DNA of 64,000 bases, taken from positions 21,136,436-21,200,435 of the forward strand of contig CM030832.1 in the NCBI GenBank assembly GCA_018105865.1. The letters are read 5' to 3'. Positions 44,590-56,496 of the stretch are shown in pieces (the stretch's first letter is position 1; each line of letters begins with the position of its first letter). The position numbers and the translations under genes were made by a program. The notes under the pieces are model-generated. The model had not been told where the DNA came from. It saw only the letters and a list, made by a program, of their open reading frames with translations, and searched no databases. The stretch comes from Metaphire vulgaris. Lineage: Eukaryota; Annelida; Clitellata; Crassiclitellata; Megascolecidae.

Positions 44590-45265
44590 GACTTATTTTC
44601 CACCTTCGACGCGGTTGAATGCCGCATTCCGTGCGGCGGTCAACCACGTCGGCGCGTCTTGTGGTGCGTCGTTATATTTCAACCGCGGCTACGATGCAAC
44701 TGGTTCGATCTGTTGTATCGCGATTCGACTATTGCTATGGGAATTTGCTGGGTCTTCCTGACCGTCAGCTCGCACATCTCCAGTCGATCCTCAACATCTC
44801 AACCCAGCTGATATTTAGGGCTCGGTGACACGACCACGTGAACTCGCTTCTTAATGACAAATTACATTGGCTACGGACCCTAGAGCGCATTGCATTCAAG
44901 CGCTGTTGGTTGACGTTCCGGGCGCTGCACGATCCTTCCTGCCCGGATTACCTAGCGACGCTTGTGCGAGGCCGCTGATGAACGATTGACGGCTTCATCT
45001 GCGATCCAGTTCTTTAATCCATCTGTACGTACCACCCCCGTCTAAGACTGTTAAATTCGGAGAACGTTCATTCTCGGGCGGAAATTCTCTTCTCTAGAAT
45101 TCAGTGCCGGATGGCGTGTCGTCCGTCACCTCCTTAGGGGAGTTCGCGAGCAAGTTGAAGACGTAACTGTTGAACATTTCGTTCCCAAGCTTGGTGTAAA
45201 ACGCCCTTGACTTTGGCCCCTGCTATGTTACGGCGCTATATAAATTGTCATGAACAATAACAATA
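44590..45265 (+). mobile_element. L2-like LINE 3' end
   Basis: Frames read SRFDYCYGNLLGLPDRQLAH, then LHWLRTLERIAFKRCWLTFR and ALHDPSCPDY. The tail is CGCTATATAAATTGTC, then AACAATAACAAT. Confidence 0.82.
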
Positions 45266-45283
45266 TGAATAATTCCACTAGAG

Positions 45284-45345
45284 CAGTGGTGAGCAAACTT
45301 ACGGCCCGCGGGCCGCATGCACCTCACACCGCACCGGACTCCATG
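45284..45345. mobile_element. hAT left end without partner
   Basis: CAGTGGTGAGCAAACTTACGG followed by CCCGCGGGCCGCATG is like other hAT ends here (11838). No right end or duplication is visible. Confidence 0.5.
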
Positions 45346-45599
45346 CGACCCCAAAGAACATATAGAAATAGGATACGAACGGCAGAAAGTCAAATAATTT
45401 GGCATTATTTTATGGAACAATTTTACATTATTTTATGGACATATGGCACTTTATTTAAAAATCTTCAATATGGTTATCAAGTAATTGATATTTGAGCAAC
45501 AAATATTTAATATCGTGCTGCTACTCTGCTGTAGGATAGATAAATTATACTAAAAGTTACCTATGATGATAATGTAGCTAGATGCAAACTCCTACCCCC

Positions 45600-46090
45600 G
45601 ATGAGGTTGGCAGCAGTGACCCTGGCTTGGCATCCAGCTTTTAAAGCTCCCCAGCCAGCCCGTTCATACAGCCATCTCGGTTAATGCGCGTCCTCCACCA
45701 AAATATCGGTAACAACGTTGGGAAAATAGTCTCTGGCAATTAGGTCATCCATGTCCACCATCCAGTCACAGTTTCTAGCCAAAGGCCGCGATGCCATTGC
45801 CAGTTGAGATCATAAGAGCGTCAGCTGCTCCGCTTAAGGTAGGTTCCGACTTCCGTGTTCAGAGCTACGTAGGAGTTTGCATCTAGCGCTTCTTTTAAGA
45901 GTCGACCTCTTCTGCCCGTTACACTGGCAACAAAGAGAGTGCTGCAAGAGTTTTAAGTCTCCGACCACAATCGTCCGACTTTGCAAAAGAGTGGGGGGAA
46001 AGCGTCATCGTCCATCGTCTGTCTCGGTGTCAGATAAACGTTAGCAACCGCCAGATCCTCTGCAACGGTCGACAGAGAGATCGTGAATGA

Positions 46091-46165
<75 letters not shown>

Positions 46166-47060
46166 TCGCAAGGACAGCGGAGGTCCGTTGCGCCAATTTA
46201 CCACTAGTGGAGTGTCCATGTTCAAGTGCAATGTTCCATTCGCGAGCTATAGCGGAGGAGGATCCATCGTCAATCTGCTGGATCCAAGAACGTCGCGGTC
46301 TCCCAGGGAGTCATTTCCAGTTAGCGGGAAGATGACGTTCATTACGACGTGCTATGGTGCAGACAAGGGCGCCATGTGCTGGGATGTTAACGTCCAGCCG
46401 TGCAACGTGTCCAAATAATGCCCTGCGGCGGAGAGAGATGGTGTCGGGTATTGAAGTTAATCCCGTACACGATGAAACGATGTCATTTGATATACAGTAT
46501 GATCAAGCCAGCGAACATGCAGAATCTGGCGTTGACTGCGCAGGTGGAAGGCCTGTAATCGTTTCGTATTACGTTCAAAAAGTGTCCAAGTTTCTGAACC
46601 ATAGAGTAGAATGGGAAGGACACATGTCTGATAAAAACGTAGATTTATGCAGAGATCGATGTGGCTTTGACTCCATAAGCGTTGAGGCGATCTCATAGCA
46701 GAAGCTGCTAGGCCAATCCTGCGGCTGATGTCAGAGGTGCATCTACCGTCTGAGCTCTGAACGCTGCCCAAGTAGGTGAATTGGGTTATATTTTCCACTT
46801 CCTTCCCGTTGGTGATGAGGTTGCATGCGTGTGCGGCAGAGCTCAAATTTTGCAGTTTGGTCTTTGATATGTGCAGACCTAGATGAGAGGCTTTTGTTTC
46901 AAGGTGGTCAAGGGTTTCCGCAAGATTTTCTGTGGATGTGTCCAACAGTGCGAAATCGTCAGCATAATCGAGGTCACTAAAACGGTGTTCTGGTAGCTGG
47001 ATTCCATGATGGCTCAATACCCTTTCCATTATTCAACCCATAGCTCTGAAGAAGAGGCAA
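45600..47060 (-). mobile_element. LINE sequence on the minus strand with (GAT)n tail
   Basis: 46457-47029 is a 190-codon reverse transcriptase part: DLDYADDFALL (catalytic YADD), LGLHISKTK, FTYLGSVQSSDGRCTSDI and LLYGSETWTL. The protein then runs to GPPLSLRF at the (GAT)n tail (46085-46163). Below the tail another minus-strand stretch (45800-46080) reads AVANVYLTPRQTMDDDAF and may be a different LINE. The order suggests two LINEs head to tail. Confidence 0.78.
46085..46163. repeat. (ATC)n microsatellite, LINE tail
   Basis: Perfect ATC repeats. Read on the minus strand they are the (GAT)n tail of the LINE. Confidence 0.95.
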
Positions 47061-48035
47061 TGATTTAGACACATCAAACCACCTCAAGACTGAGTAACAC
47101 ACTTCATTACGCCACCTCCATCTTCTTTGTTCTAGCCGGTCGACCGATCGTGTCGCTCTCAACTGTACCCTTCAATGTTGAAGGAGCGCTCACGAGCAAG
47201 TCAGACTTTCCGGATGAAGCTGCTAGGCGTTCTAACCATATCTGCCAGCTCGAATTTCCGGACAGATATCTATGCGACATTCGTTAGATCCATTCTAGTG
47301 GCTAACTGTATTCTGTCCCTGATGCTGATGAACCGCCGCTTCCATTGACCATTATCGTATTAAAACTTCTTTGACCGGAAGATCGAGTTCATGGCCGATA
47401 ATTTTTGTGAGCGCCAGTTGGACGTCGGCGAAGGCGTCGTTACTTTTGCCGACCAGCAGCTAAGATACTAATGAACGCTCAACAAAGATGAGGATCTTCA
47501 GCATCGCCTGAATCATGGCGTACACTAGCAAGACCATTTCCTGTCCCGACTGGGTCGCCAAAGTGGTCTGCTTCTCCGATACCGCAGCTCCGCCACCAGT
47601 GCGACTGATAGCTGGGCCCGACCCAGAGACGACATCCACATTTTGAGCCACTGTGCCCTATTCAGCACGGTCATTGCGCCCTGATTCTGTCTAGGTGGCA
47701 TTACCGGAGCGACCACCGTCCCCTTCGCGGGGCAGTCTCTTGCACGGCCGGTGCGCTCTGCCCCGCTGTTTCCTGAACAAAGGCGTTCGCCATCCTCCGC
47801 ACAGTCCTAGCATGTGCTTGCGTTCCTAGCCTGTGCTTGCGTTTCACCCGTCACTGCCGCTTTGGTAGACGCCTGTTTGTCCTCGTCGAAAGCTGGGCAA
47901 CCGGAATCGAACGTGGTGTTGAAAATAGAAAGGCAGTGAATGATCAGCAACGCATTATGTCCATTGTTCACAATGCTTTTCTTAATAATATATCGCTTCA
48001 AATCTATCACATTAAAATCCTTCCTCTGTGCCTCT
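47061..48035. other. Intron sequence, no confident gene
   Basis: It has a higher GC content than the surroundings at 47380-47850 and several minus-strand frames of 60-95 codons, but none has motifs I know. It may be LINE debris. Confidence 0.35.
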
Positions 48036-48225
48036 GTTACCTTCAAGCGTTCTGATTGGTTGGCTGTGTGAGCGTTCTGACTGGTTACCTTCAAGCGTTC
48101 AAGCGTTCCGATTGCTTGGCTGTGTGAGCGTTCTGATTGCTTGGCTGTGTGATGTTCTCATTGGTTACCTTCAAGCGTTCTGATTGGTTGGCTGGGTGGG
48201 TGAGAGTTCTGATTGGTCGTTCTGG
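48036..48225. repeat. Minisatellite with repeated ATTGG (inverted CCAAT)
   Basis: Degenerate units of about 25-35 bp read GTTCTGATTGGTTGGCTGTG and TGAGCGTTCTGA, or TTACCTTCAAGC. ATTGG occurs at least five times, all in the same orientation. Confidence 0.75.
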
Positions 48226-48504
48226 AATATTAAAACCGAGCTTTCGTCTGGTAGCTCAAGTGTGCCTTAAAGCGGCCTAAAACGAGAGATCTGACAAGGC
48301 CGGATCTTAGAAAAACCACGCTAACATCGCAGGCACAAATAGGCTTAAAACTGCTCAAATAATCGACTCTAGAATCTAATCTACATATACGATTACAGAT
48401 TAAATATCAGAGCATCGGTTTACGAGGATGGTTTTGTGCAAAAGATGCAATTAGCGCACAATAAAAGAGTCTTGACACAGCCATGGACAGTGTATAGGCG
48501 CGTT

Positions 48505-48590
48505 ATTATCGAAGACGATTTTTATAGCGCCGTAACAGAGCGAAGGTCCAAATCAAAGGCGCTTTGACATCAAAATTTTGCGTTTGTCCA
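48505..48590 (-). mobile_element. L2-like LINE 3' end
   Basis: TTTTTATAGCGCCGTAACAG and CAAATCAAAGGCGCTTTGAC are the reverse of the L2 3' end (GGCGCCTTTGACTTTxGCC...GCGCTATATAA). Confidence 0.65.
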
Positions 48591-49559
48591 GATGCTCAGA
48601 TGTTCAGATGATGTAAACTACTATGTCATAGAATACGCTGAAAATTATCAACTACTACGAACATAGTGCATTACAATGCAAGACAAGAGCATTACAATGT
48701 CAGACGATCCATGGCACGCACAAAACACGTGCTGGCAGCCGTATACAGGCGCCAATCCGGGATCGGAGTTGTATTGTCGGTCTTCGGTGGTTGCCGGTCG
48801 GTGTTGGCAGAAGACGACATCGGCTGCAGAACGAGATGATGAAATTGCTGTGGTTGAGACAGACGACCATGTTGATTGTAAACACTTGCTCTTTTCGTCG
48901 CTGTACACACCGAGGCAGATTCGTCAGGCGCGGCGTATGTCCTGGCCGTGTGTACATACTACGTTGTCGGCACGACCTCAGATCGAGGGGAGTGTCGCGC
49001 TGTAGCGAGCGCACAACGCCGCCCACCATTTCGTCCAGCCCATAAAACCTTTCCAAAAGTGTGTAATAGTTCGAAACTACGGGCGAAAAGACGATTCGCG
49101 TCGATCAGGCGGCCACAGTTGTAAAATTGAGACACCAACCCGGCGAAACCGCGACGAAACGACCGAAAACCAACCGTTTTGATGACAGGTGCGCAGAATG
49201 CAGCTAGTAGTCTCGGCGCATGCGCAGAAGATGATTACGCAAAATCAACGTAACCAAAAATCAGCGATAACTTTTTAATTACGCGACCCATCGTTCTAAT
49301 TTCAGCTTTCGCTCATGCGCTAATTTATTTAAGATCGTATTTCAGTGAGATATTTGATGGCTGGATGTTAATAAATCGAAAATAAAGGTTTTGAAGGTCC
49401 CATGGTAAGAATCAGATCTCCGGTAGTTGCCCGTAGACGTGCGGATATGACGCCGTAGATTCCAGCAGCTGGTAAAAATAGACGAGAACTGCAAATTCTC
49501 CACAATAGTATTATCCTGCACTGCGAGCGACGCGAGCATCTTTCTAGTGAATAATAAAA
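48591..49559. other. Intron sequence, nothing identified
   Basis: Overlapping short frames on both strands (48650-49060) show no family features. It may be the non-coding body of the element whose tail lies at 48505. Confidence 0.35.
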
Positions 49560-49848
49560 CTTCAACTAAGTTCGATCAATCATTGCGTCTAGCCTTGCTG
49601 GCCGTAACGATTTCTCGCCACAAAGTCCTGTCCTGTGCATGAGCGAAGTACAGTACTTCAAGTGGGGGCAATCCGCAGTAGTTGTGGACGTGGTGACACC
49701 AAGTTGTGGTTGGTCTGCCGCAAGGCCTGCTCCAGCCAGTGCATGACGGTCACGGATAGCGGCAGCAATCTGCAGCGCAGCTGATGCTAGCACATCGGTC
49801 GATAGTCTAGTGACGTGTCCAAGTAGTCCCAGGCGGCGTAGGCGGATC

Positions 49849-50019
49849 CAGTGTTTAATCAAGACTCCGGACTCCGGGGGGAAACTGATAAGGCCATTGA
49901 AGTCAGCTAGGGGGCTGTTGTTAGTTTATGTAGAATGCCAAAATTTCCGGGGGAATTTGAAATTTCCGGGGGAAGGAAAGAGCAATTTCCACCCCGGAAA
50001 CGGCCTAGATTAAACCCTG
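49849..50019. mobile_element. 171-bp hAT MITE
   Basis: The duplication ggcggatc is perfect (49841-49848, 50020-50027). The ends are CAGTGTTTAATCAAGAC and GCCTAGATTAAACCCTG. Inside are direct copies of AAATTTCCGGGGGAA. Confidence 0.9.
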
Positions 50020-50434
50020 GGCGGATCATGTCGCGCAACGCCTTCAGTAGGGTGGAGTGAAAAAACTTTTTCTCAGTGATGTAAATGTAATAGTTTGGAA
50101 AAGTTGTGTTATGGTATAGAGAGAAACTGTGCCAAAAATCACTTAACTGGATTAACGTTTAGAGCCTCCCCAAGCGTCCTCAAGTTTCAGTAATATTGTT
50201 AATCGGTAATTGGGTGTGTTGCTGCGTTTGGAGATATCCTCTATTCCCACTGTCTCACACAAGGGTGCTGAAGTTAATTACGCCTTACCAGTAGAAGTAC
50301 ATGAACCTGTTAAAGCCCTTCAAGGTAAGGTGAGACCAACCATCCTATCAAATTAAACTTGAGGATTTTCGATTAGACTGCAGAAACAAACTTGTTTGAT
50401 ATATCTGCATGCAGATTTCAGCTAGTGTGCCCGT

Positions 50435-52180
50435 GTGATGAAAAACAAGGTGTCTGTAAAGGATCTTGAATTTCTGTCGGATCAGCGAGGTTCTAGACGA
50501 ATGGCCGTGGTAGGAATTGACATCACGGAATGTGGGAATATTCTAAAGAGGTTGGCAAGAAGACACTCAGAGCTCTCCAAGGTCTCTGCATCACAACCAT
50601 CCACAAGTGGGCAAGCAGATGTTCCTGTTGAAGTCATCAGTAGGCCTAATGAAGATATATAGGCCTATACTTCAGATAGTGATACTTCTAATGATGACAA
50701 CTATGATTCGCCAGGGATTTCACGGCGAGAAACTGAGAGTAAGGTCAAAAGAAAAAGAAGACCTCTTCACAGGTGCGAACTTCTCTTCCTAATATATCTT
50801 TAATAGCTGCATGACATGTATTCTGTATCAGATAAGGTAGGTAGCTCCCCTATCTTCGGCATGTTTTCAAGACATTGTACTCGTTTATGAAGACGATAAA
50901 ACCCTCATTTAGACAGAAGCAAAATGAGAATTGAAGGGAAAGGAAAAGAACGGAACTGAATGAAGAGGAGGACAGCAATGTTATCGAATGTGTTTCTTTT
51001 GATGGAAGTTAGGATAAAACACTAGTGCCTAAGAAGAAAGATGGGATATATCATATGAAAACTGTAATTGAGGAGTGTGTGGTAATTGTTTACGAGTCAG
51101 GTTGGTCACGTTTCACCGAGAAATAATCTGCGATTTGAATCAAAACGTGTATTGTGTACATGTTAAAAGAGAAAGGAGCTGACTTACAGAAACTGGTTGC
51201 TATTGGTTGCGATGGTACTGTAACTAATACTGGGAAATCAGGAGATATTATGAGGTTGCTAGAAGAAGTAGGGTGACCTTTGCAGTGGGTCAGGACCTAA
51301 GGGGTTTCTGGTCCACTTGGTCAGCAGCTACAAACTTGTCAGAACTTTTCCATTGTAGGTTTCGATTTAATTGAAGGAGAGATACCCATTGTAACACGCG
51401 AAGACTTGAGTTCAGATAAGGCTTATCTGCCGGACGTTTGGTGACTGTTCGCAGAGTTTGGCATCACGCGACCCAAGGAAACTTGCACATTCAAGATGGC
51501 TTGCAACAGCTAACCGAGGGACGGAAAACCCAACTGAAAATTTGAAAAACTAGCAACTTATGATATATCAGTATATACTCCAGTCTGGTTTCATATCGAA
51601 ATGAAACCATATTCCAAGGACGGAGGGCACCAACTTTGGAAGACAATTTCATTATCACGATACCTTCCTGTATAACTTAAATTAGTAGTTGATCCGGCAA
51701 TCCAGAGAAACGGCTACTTTGGACATGAAGAGAATCTACTGCTGGCAATGTTATCAGATGCAGATGCACAGCAACACATCAGAGAAGGTAGTGCTATGAA
51801 GAATACTGAAAGCTAAACGTGCTTCAAATATTACTCGAATTTCAAAATTCAAAATTCCAGTGTTCAATGTTGATGCTGCCAGTTAGGCCTATATTGACTT
51901 AATTAACTGGCACAAGAAACAACTATCAGCTCCTCTTCTACTTTCTAACCTCTCAGGCCAAGACATTTCTTCCTTGATAAAGAGCGCAGATCAGCAGTTG
52001 AACTTTCAGAGATTTCAGTGCCATTCTCAGGCAACTGAAAGATGTGTGAAGATAGTAACTGAGGCCAGTGCTGCAGTATGTGGTCCAATTGCAAGAGAAG
52101 GACACATAAAGTCAAAGCATGTCTCTCTCAGGCTCATGCCATATTCTAGCACAAAATCAGACTTCATGAAAAACAACTGA
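50435..52180 (+). pseudogene. Transposon protein A (unnamed family), decayed
   Basis: Pieces in order: KDLEFLSDQRGSRRMAVVGI; IECVSFDGS-DKTLVPKKK (about 50985); EKGADLQKLVAIGCDGTVTN (about 51170); FSIVGFDLIEGEIPIVTRED; VDPAIQRNGYFGHEENLLLA (about 51690); FQRFQCHSQATERCVKIVTE and ASAAVCG (51974-52090). I recognise this succession from long uncharacterised proteins found in many invertebrates. The repeated Asp/His motifs (GCDGT) could be part of an RNase-H-like nuclease, which is inference. At least six stops or shifts break it. The fragment at 33937-35040 is a second, more N-terminal example. Confidence 0.65.
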
Positions 52181-52642
52181 AACCTGTGGTTTCACAGTAA
52201 AGCGCATGTTGTGTAATTGATCCGGCGTGTAGGCCTACTGTGCTTTGCATATTGTGAGACATAACGAAGCTCGCCGCAGCGCTACAGGGTCTATAAGCAT
52301 GCAAAATGTAATAGAAATTGATTGTAATTCTTTTTACCTCTTTACAAAAGCAGTTTTGGATAACACTACGTAACAAAAAAAATATTTTTGTTTGTTCCTG
52401 GGTTCATAGCTTGTTTTCCTAGTCCCTTATGCCTAAACTATCTAGAAAACAGTTGTTGTTTCAAACTGAATTTGCTTTTGGGGCCAGGGAAATGATATTT
52501 TGAAATTCGTGTATTATAGAAAACATTCTCGGTTCACATTCAAAGCTGAGCAGACATACTTAATATTCTGGAACATTGCAAGCTGTCCATAAGTTTTTAG
52601 ATCTGAACAGAATTTTCTATAACCTTCTGGAATCTTCTAGAA

Positions 52643-52978
52643 CAGCGGTTCTCAACCTGTGGGTCGCGACCCCCAGGGGGGTCGAATGACGATTTGCCAG
52701 GGGGTCGCCGGAGACCTTCAGAAATATAGGGTTGTCCCTTTTATTGTTATTGCGCAAAATTTACTCATTTTAACATGGAAAAAGGCTGATGAGCAAAAAA
52801 AGGTCATCAGCTCATTTTAAGATGTAAAAAAGGCTGACAAGCCAAAAAAGAAAAAAGGTCGTAAAGAAATTTTATTCTGCAGGGGTCCGAATTTCTCTCG
52901 GCGGGCCTGGTTGGGGTCGCCACATCATGGGAATTGAATTAAAAGGGTCGTGGTACTATAAAGGATTTAGAACCGCTG
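52643..52978. mobile_element. 336-bp hAT MITE nested in the 4.9-kb transposon
   Basis: The duplication ttctagaa is perfect (52635-52642, 52979-52986). The ends are CAGCGGTTCTCAACCTGTGG and ATTTAGAACCGCTG. The shared motif occurs as GAGCAAAAAAAGGTC (about 52792) and GACAAGCCAAAAAAG (about 52837). Confidence 0.9.
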
Positions 52979-53116
52979 TTCTAGAACCTTGTTGCACTTT
53001 CTGGGAGCTTTCAGTTGCATCTATAGACTTTTAAGAATGCAGATTCCTTAAGCCAACGTACTATAGTGTATCTTGTTGCTGAATAAGCGAATAGTGACCA
53101 GAAAAATTTGATTTAG

Positions 53117-54496
53117 ATGGCATCAAGAGGTTGCTTGCAGCCAGCAAATGCATTCTGCTATGTTTGCATCGCACCGGTACCCTATGGCTCTGAGCTCCCC
53201 ATTCCCATCCCTACAGGGAGGGATCAACTGTCTTCAGGGGAGCGCGTCAAGGCAGGCAGCGAGGAAGATATTGCAGATCCAGAATACCATTGCACAGATG
53301 CAGCTTTGATGAGAAAGCCGTACTTTCCCAATCAGAAAGATCTTAACGACATGATCAGAGACCTTGGTCTCACCAAGTGCAATGCTGAGCTTCTTACATC
53401 TAGACTCAAGGAGTGGAACTTGTTGGTTGGATGAAAGCGTACAGGTGACAGAACATAGAAAGCGTCACGAACGTTTTTCCAAATTCTTCAGTCAGCTAGA
53501 TGGGCTGTGCTTCTGCAGCAATGTCACTGGTCTTTTTGCGGCCATAGCAATCATCTTTAACCTGAGTGATGGTGCCAATTCATAGAGATTTAATCCAATA
53601 ACCTCAAAGCCTTGCTACTTCATAGTGGTAACAAGTACTTGACTTTCCCCGTGGCTCACTTTGTGCACCTACATCTCAGAAAGGACTACACCAGTGTCAA
53701 GATGCTGCTGAGTGCCTTGAAGTATGACAACTATGGTTGCTAAGTCATTGGAGACTTCAATATGGTCAAAATGGTAACATTCCTGATGGGCCTGCAAGGC
53801 GGTTTCACAAAATTTCCTTGGTTTTTTTTTGCCTCTATAACAACCGGAACACCGAGGTCTGAGGTTCACTATTGTAGAAGGGATTGGCCACAGCTGACTG
53901 AGTTCACCACAGGTAAGAACAGCATCAAGTGGGAGTCGCTGATAGACCGTCGAAAGATGCTCAAACATCAAGTTAGGTCTCATCAAGTAATTTGTCAAGA
54001 CAAGGAATCTGCAGTTTTCAAATACTTTCTAGATCTTTTTCCACAGCTTTTGGAGGCAAAAAGTAGAAGCTGGCATCTTCGTCGGACCACAGATAACACA
54101 CAGCGTGGCGTATTCGCTAAGAAGCTGAATAGCACGGAGAACGGGTCTTGAAACAGTTTTGTTGCAGTATTGTATGGCTTTCTTGGCAACCACAAGGCTG
54201 AAAACTACGAGAAACTGAACCAGTCTCTCATAAAGAACCATGCCAAAATTAGATGCAAAATGGCTTTGAAAGTACATATTCTTCATGCCCACCTTGACAA
54301 ATTCAAGGAAAACTTGGGAGCCTACCCAGAGAAGCAAGATGAACGCTTTCATCAGGATATGCTGGACTTTGAATGTCGTTACCAGGGACGGTATAACAAA
54401 CACATGATGGGGACTATGCTTGAAGTCGTAATTGAGAAAGCCATTGACAGTACAGACACAAATCTCGAAAAGCAACTCATTTCTGAATGCTTTTAA
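53117..54496 (+). pseudogene. Transposon protein B (unnamed family), decayed
   Basis: 53117-53434 is open for 105 codons and contains YPNQKDLNDMI-like FPNQKDLNDMIRDLGLTKCN and AELLTSRLKEWNLL. Next come ESVQVTEHRKRHERF, GLCFCSNVTGLF, IGDFNMVKMVTFLMGLQGGF (about 53750) and HYCRRDWPQLTEF. The end is VHILHAHLDKFKENLGAYPE and FECRYQGRYNKHMMG (54266-54410). The family is common as 'uncharacterised protein' in invertebrates, by my recollection. Its position after protein A inside one pair of inverted ends suggests both belong to the same element. Stops and shifts break it in at least four places. Confidence 0.65.
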
Positions 54497-55480
54497 GTAA
54501 TTTTGACTGTTGTCGCTTATTTGCAATTAGTACATGATGTTCCTTCTCGAGAAAAAAATTGCACCTTTTTCCATTGTATAAATAAACAACTTTTGTAAGC
54601 TGTGCCCATGAAAGCAAATATAATGATGAATATAGCCATGTTTGCAGATCCTTTATACCTAGGCAACTGAAATATAACACTTAGAAGCCAGGAACAAAAA
54701 TTGTGTTACATAGTGTAATTGTATTGTTTGTATTATTAAAATAAAAGTTGTATGTAAATGAATAAGGCTTATATGCCAAAATGCATTAATTGCACAAAAT
54801 GCCCAAACTTCATTGTCTCTGGGGAGGCTCTTAATGTTCATTTAAAAATTCAAAATTTTCACTGAACAAATCACTGATACCTTGCACAACTTTCCCGCAC
54901 TATTAGAATTTTAAATTCGAAAATTTTTAAAATCTCGTCCTTTTCACTCCACTCTAGCCTTCAGGTCAGATAGCTGGTATAGCTCCACATTTATGGTCAA
55001 GTCTGACCATTTGATTTCGAGGATTCGACGTTGGGTTTTAGTATGAAATGCTTCCAGTCTCGTTCAGTCCCGTTTAGTCACTGTCCAGGTTTCGCTGCCG
55101 TCAAGAAGGACGGAAAGAAGGTGGCACTTGTAGAGACTGAATTTGGTCTTGGTGCTCAACTTACATTGTTTCCATATTCTTTCTAGTAGTTGTAGAGCAG
55201 TGGAAGCGACTCCCATGCGTCTGATTAATTCCTTATGTGAGTTGGCGATGCTCAGTATGCTGGAACCTAGATAGCAGAAACTTTCGATCGATCCCACAGT
55301 TTTTGTCCCTAGGTAGAATGTTGGATTGAAGAACCAAATCCGATGTTCTGCACTTTTTGTTTTTGACCACGAGATATGAAGACCAAGTTTAGAGGTTTCA
55401 GTCTCCATTTGTACGAGTGCAATCGGGAGCGTGTTGGGACTTCCAGTTACCAGATCAGAGAACGTGCAACGGCCTAACTG

Positions 55481-55823
55481 AAAATCTGAGCCTTTAGCTG
55501 TAGTCTATTTCATAATGAGACTCATAGCACAGCAAAAACAGCTTAAGCCAGTAAACATTTCAGTCTGACTCCAGATGTGGTGCGGAACTTGACTGGCAGG
55601 CGGTTGCCCAAGCGGATTTGTTTAAATTCAGGTTGATATTTAGAGTCTTAATCGTGGTTATTTTTTGTTTAAATTGAAAGATTAGCAAATGTTTTTTAAC
55701 ACGATCTTTCATGGGTCATCTTTTTCACACCTCTTAAATCATGACTTTATAAAGTTAGAAATGGTGAATTGCTATAGGCCTACCTACAATTTGTCTGTAA
55801 TTTTTTTATTTGCTTATTCGCAG
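55481..55823. other. Intron sequence before a cyclase exon
   Basis: Ends in a T-rich tract (55801-55807) that serves as the polypyrimidine tract. No other feature. Confidence 0.5.
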
Positions 55824-56025
55824 ATACTTGGTCAAGAACGATTCCTTTGCATTGAAAAGATAAAAACAACTGGTGCCACTTATATGGCTGCTTCTGGCTT
55901 AACAGAAAAGACGAATTTCGCCGATAATCGACATGTTATCGCTGCCACTGAATATGCCCTCGCTATTCGAGAACAATTACAATACGTGAACGCTCACTGT
56001 TTCAACAATTTTCAGATGCGTATTG
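55824..56025 (+). CDS. Adenylyl cyclase exon: C2 domain, EKIKT to FNNF
   Basis: The exon is 202 nt after ttattcgcag and ends in phase 1 (ATTG|gttgg). It reads ILGQERFLCIEKIKTTG, then ATYMAASGLTEKT, a variable helix, and CFNNFQMRI. The Lys of EKIKT is the adenine-binding Lys of mammalian C2. The usual KTIGST reads KTTGAT here, a small departure in a very conserved loop. It is joined to the previous exon across an intron of about 15 kb that holds several LINEs and a 4.9-kb DNA transposon. Confidence 0.95.
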
Positions 56026-56496
56026 GTTGGTGAAACAAGAGCAATTCTATAGAGGACCTTGTTGCTAGTAAAAAGTCGGCAAAGTCAAACATATTGCGAT
56101 TTAAAGCAAAAGCACCTAAAATATAACTAAGAGAAGTAATTAGGCTAATTACTTAAACCACATACAACAGCGCTACCAGAAAGTTTGGCGCAGTGGACCA
56201 GCTTATCCACAAGCCCTCAGTCCTTGTACAATCCATAATTCTGTACTCCGTAGTTTATCAGGATTGTAGATCCAGATAAAGAAGTCATAAAAGGTACAGT
56301 GTACACTATGAACGATGATCACGAGATTTCTGATGAGGAGAATGCAGGGTAATGCTTTCGCGATAAAATTATATGAAAAGTAGATTTTTAAAAATTTCTT
56401 TCAGAAGGCTTCTGGTTTTAGCTTCTCAGTTGACTGAGAATACAGTTCATTGACCTTGCGAATCTTAGATGGAAGACAATTATGTAGACGAAGTAC
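56026..56496. other. Intron sequence, nothing identified
   Basis: No coding frame or transposon end seen. Confidence 0.4.

Larger units (their letters stand above)
50048..54956 (+). mobile_element. 4.9-kb DNA transposon with two protein remnants
   Basis: The ends are TAGGGTGGAGTGAAAA and TTTTCACTCCACTCTA, with the perfect duplication gccttcag (50040-50047, 54957-54964). A second inverted block, TTAGAGCCTCCCCA (about 50160) and TGGGGAGGCTCTTAA (about 54820), lies 100-150 bp inside. Two separate protein families are encoded on the + strand (50435-52180 and 53117-54496), both broken. A hAT MITE is nested at 52643-52978. The superfamily is unclear to me. The 8-bp duplication is shared by hAT, P and a few other groups. 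Confidence 0.85.
49566..55480 (-). mobile_element. LINE 3' half, split by a 4.9-kb transposon and a MITE
   Basis: The minus strand from 55408 reads METETSKLGLHISWSKTK, FCYLGSSILSIANSHKELIR, LDGSETWTVTKRD and RRILEIKWSDL, to SDLKA at 54957. After the insertion it resumes at 50039 (ALRDMIRP). After a MITE it resumes again at 49848 with WIRLRRLGLLGHVTRLSTDV and ends near 49566. Removing the insertions, and one copy of each duplication, gives a continuous reading. This confirms both insertion borders. Confidence 0.82.

Noticed and set aside
48650..49060. Five overlapping open frames on both strands
   Set aside because: None has family motifs, start context or splice evidence; a GC-rich stretch by chance keeps several frames open.
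52164..52376. Minus-strand 70-codon frame
   Set aside because: It lies antisense in the decayed 4.9-kb transposon and has no features of its own.
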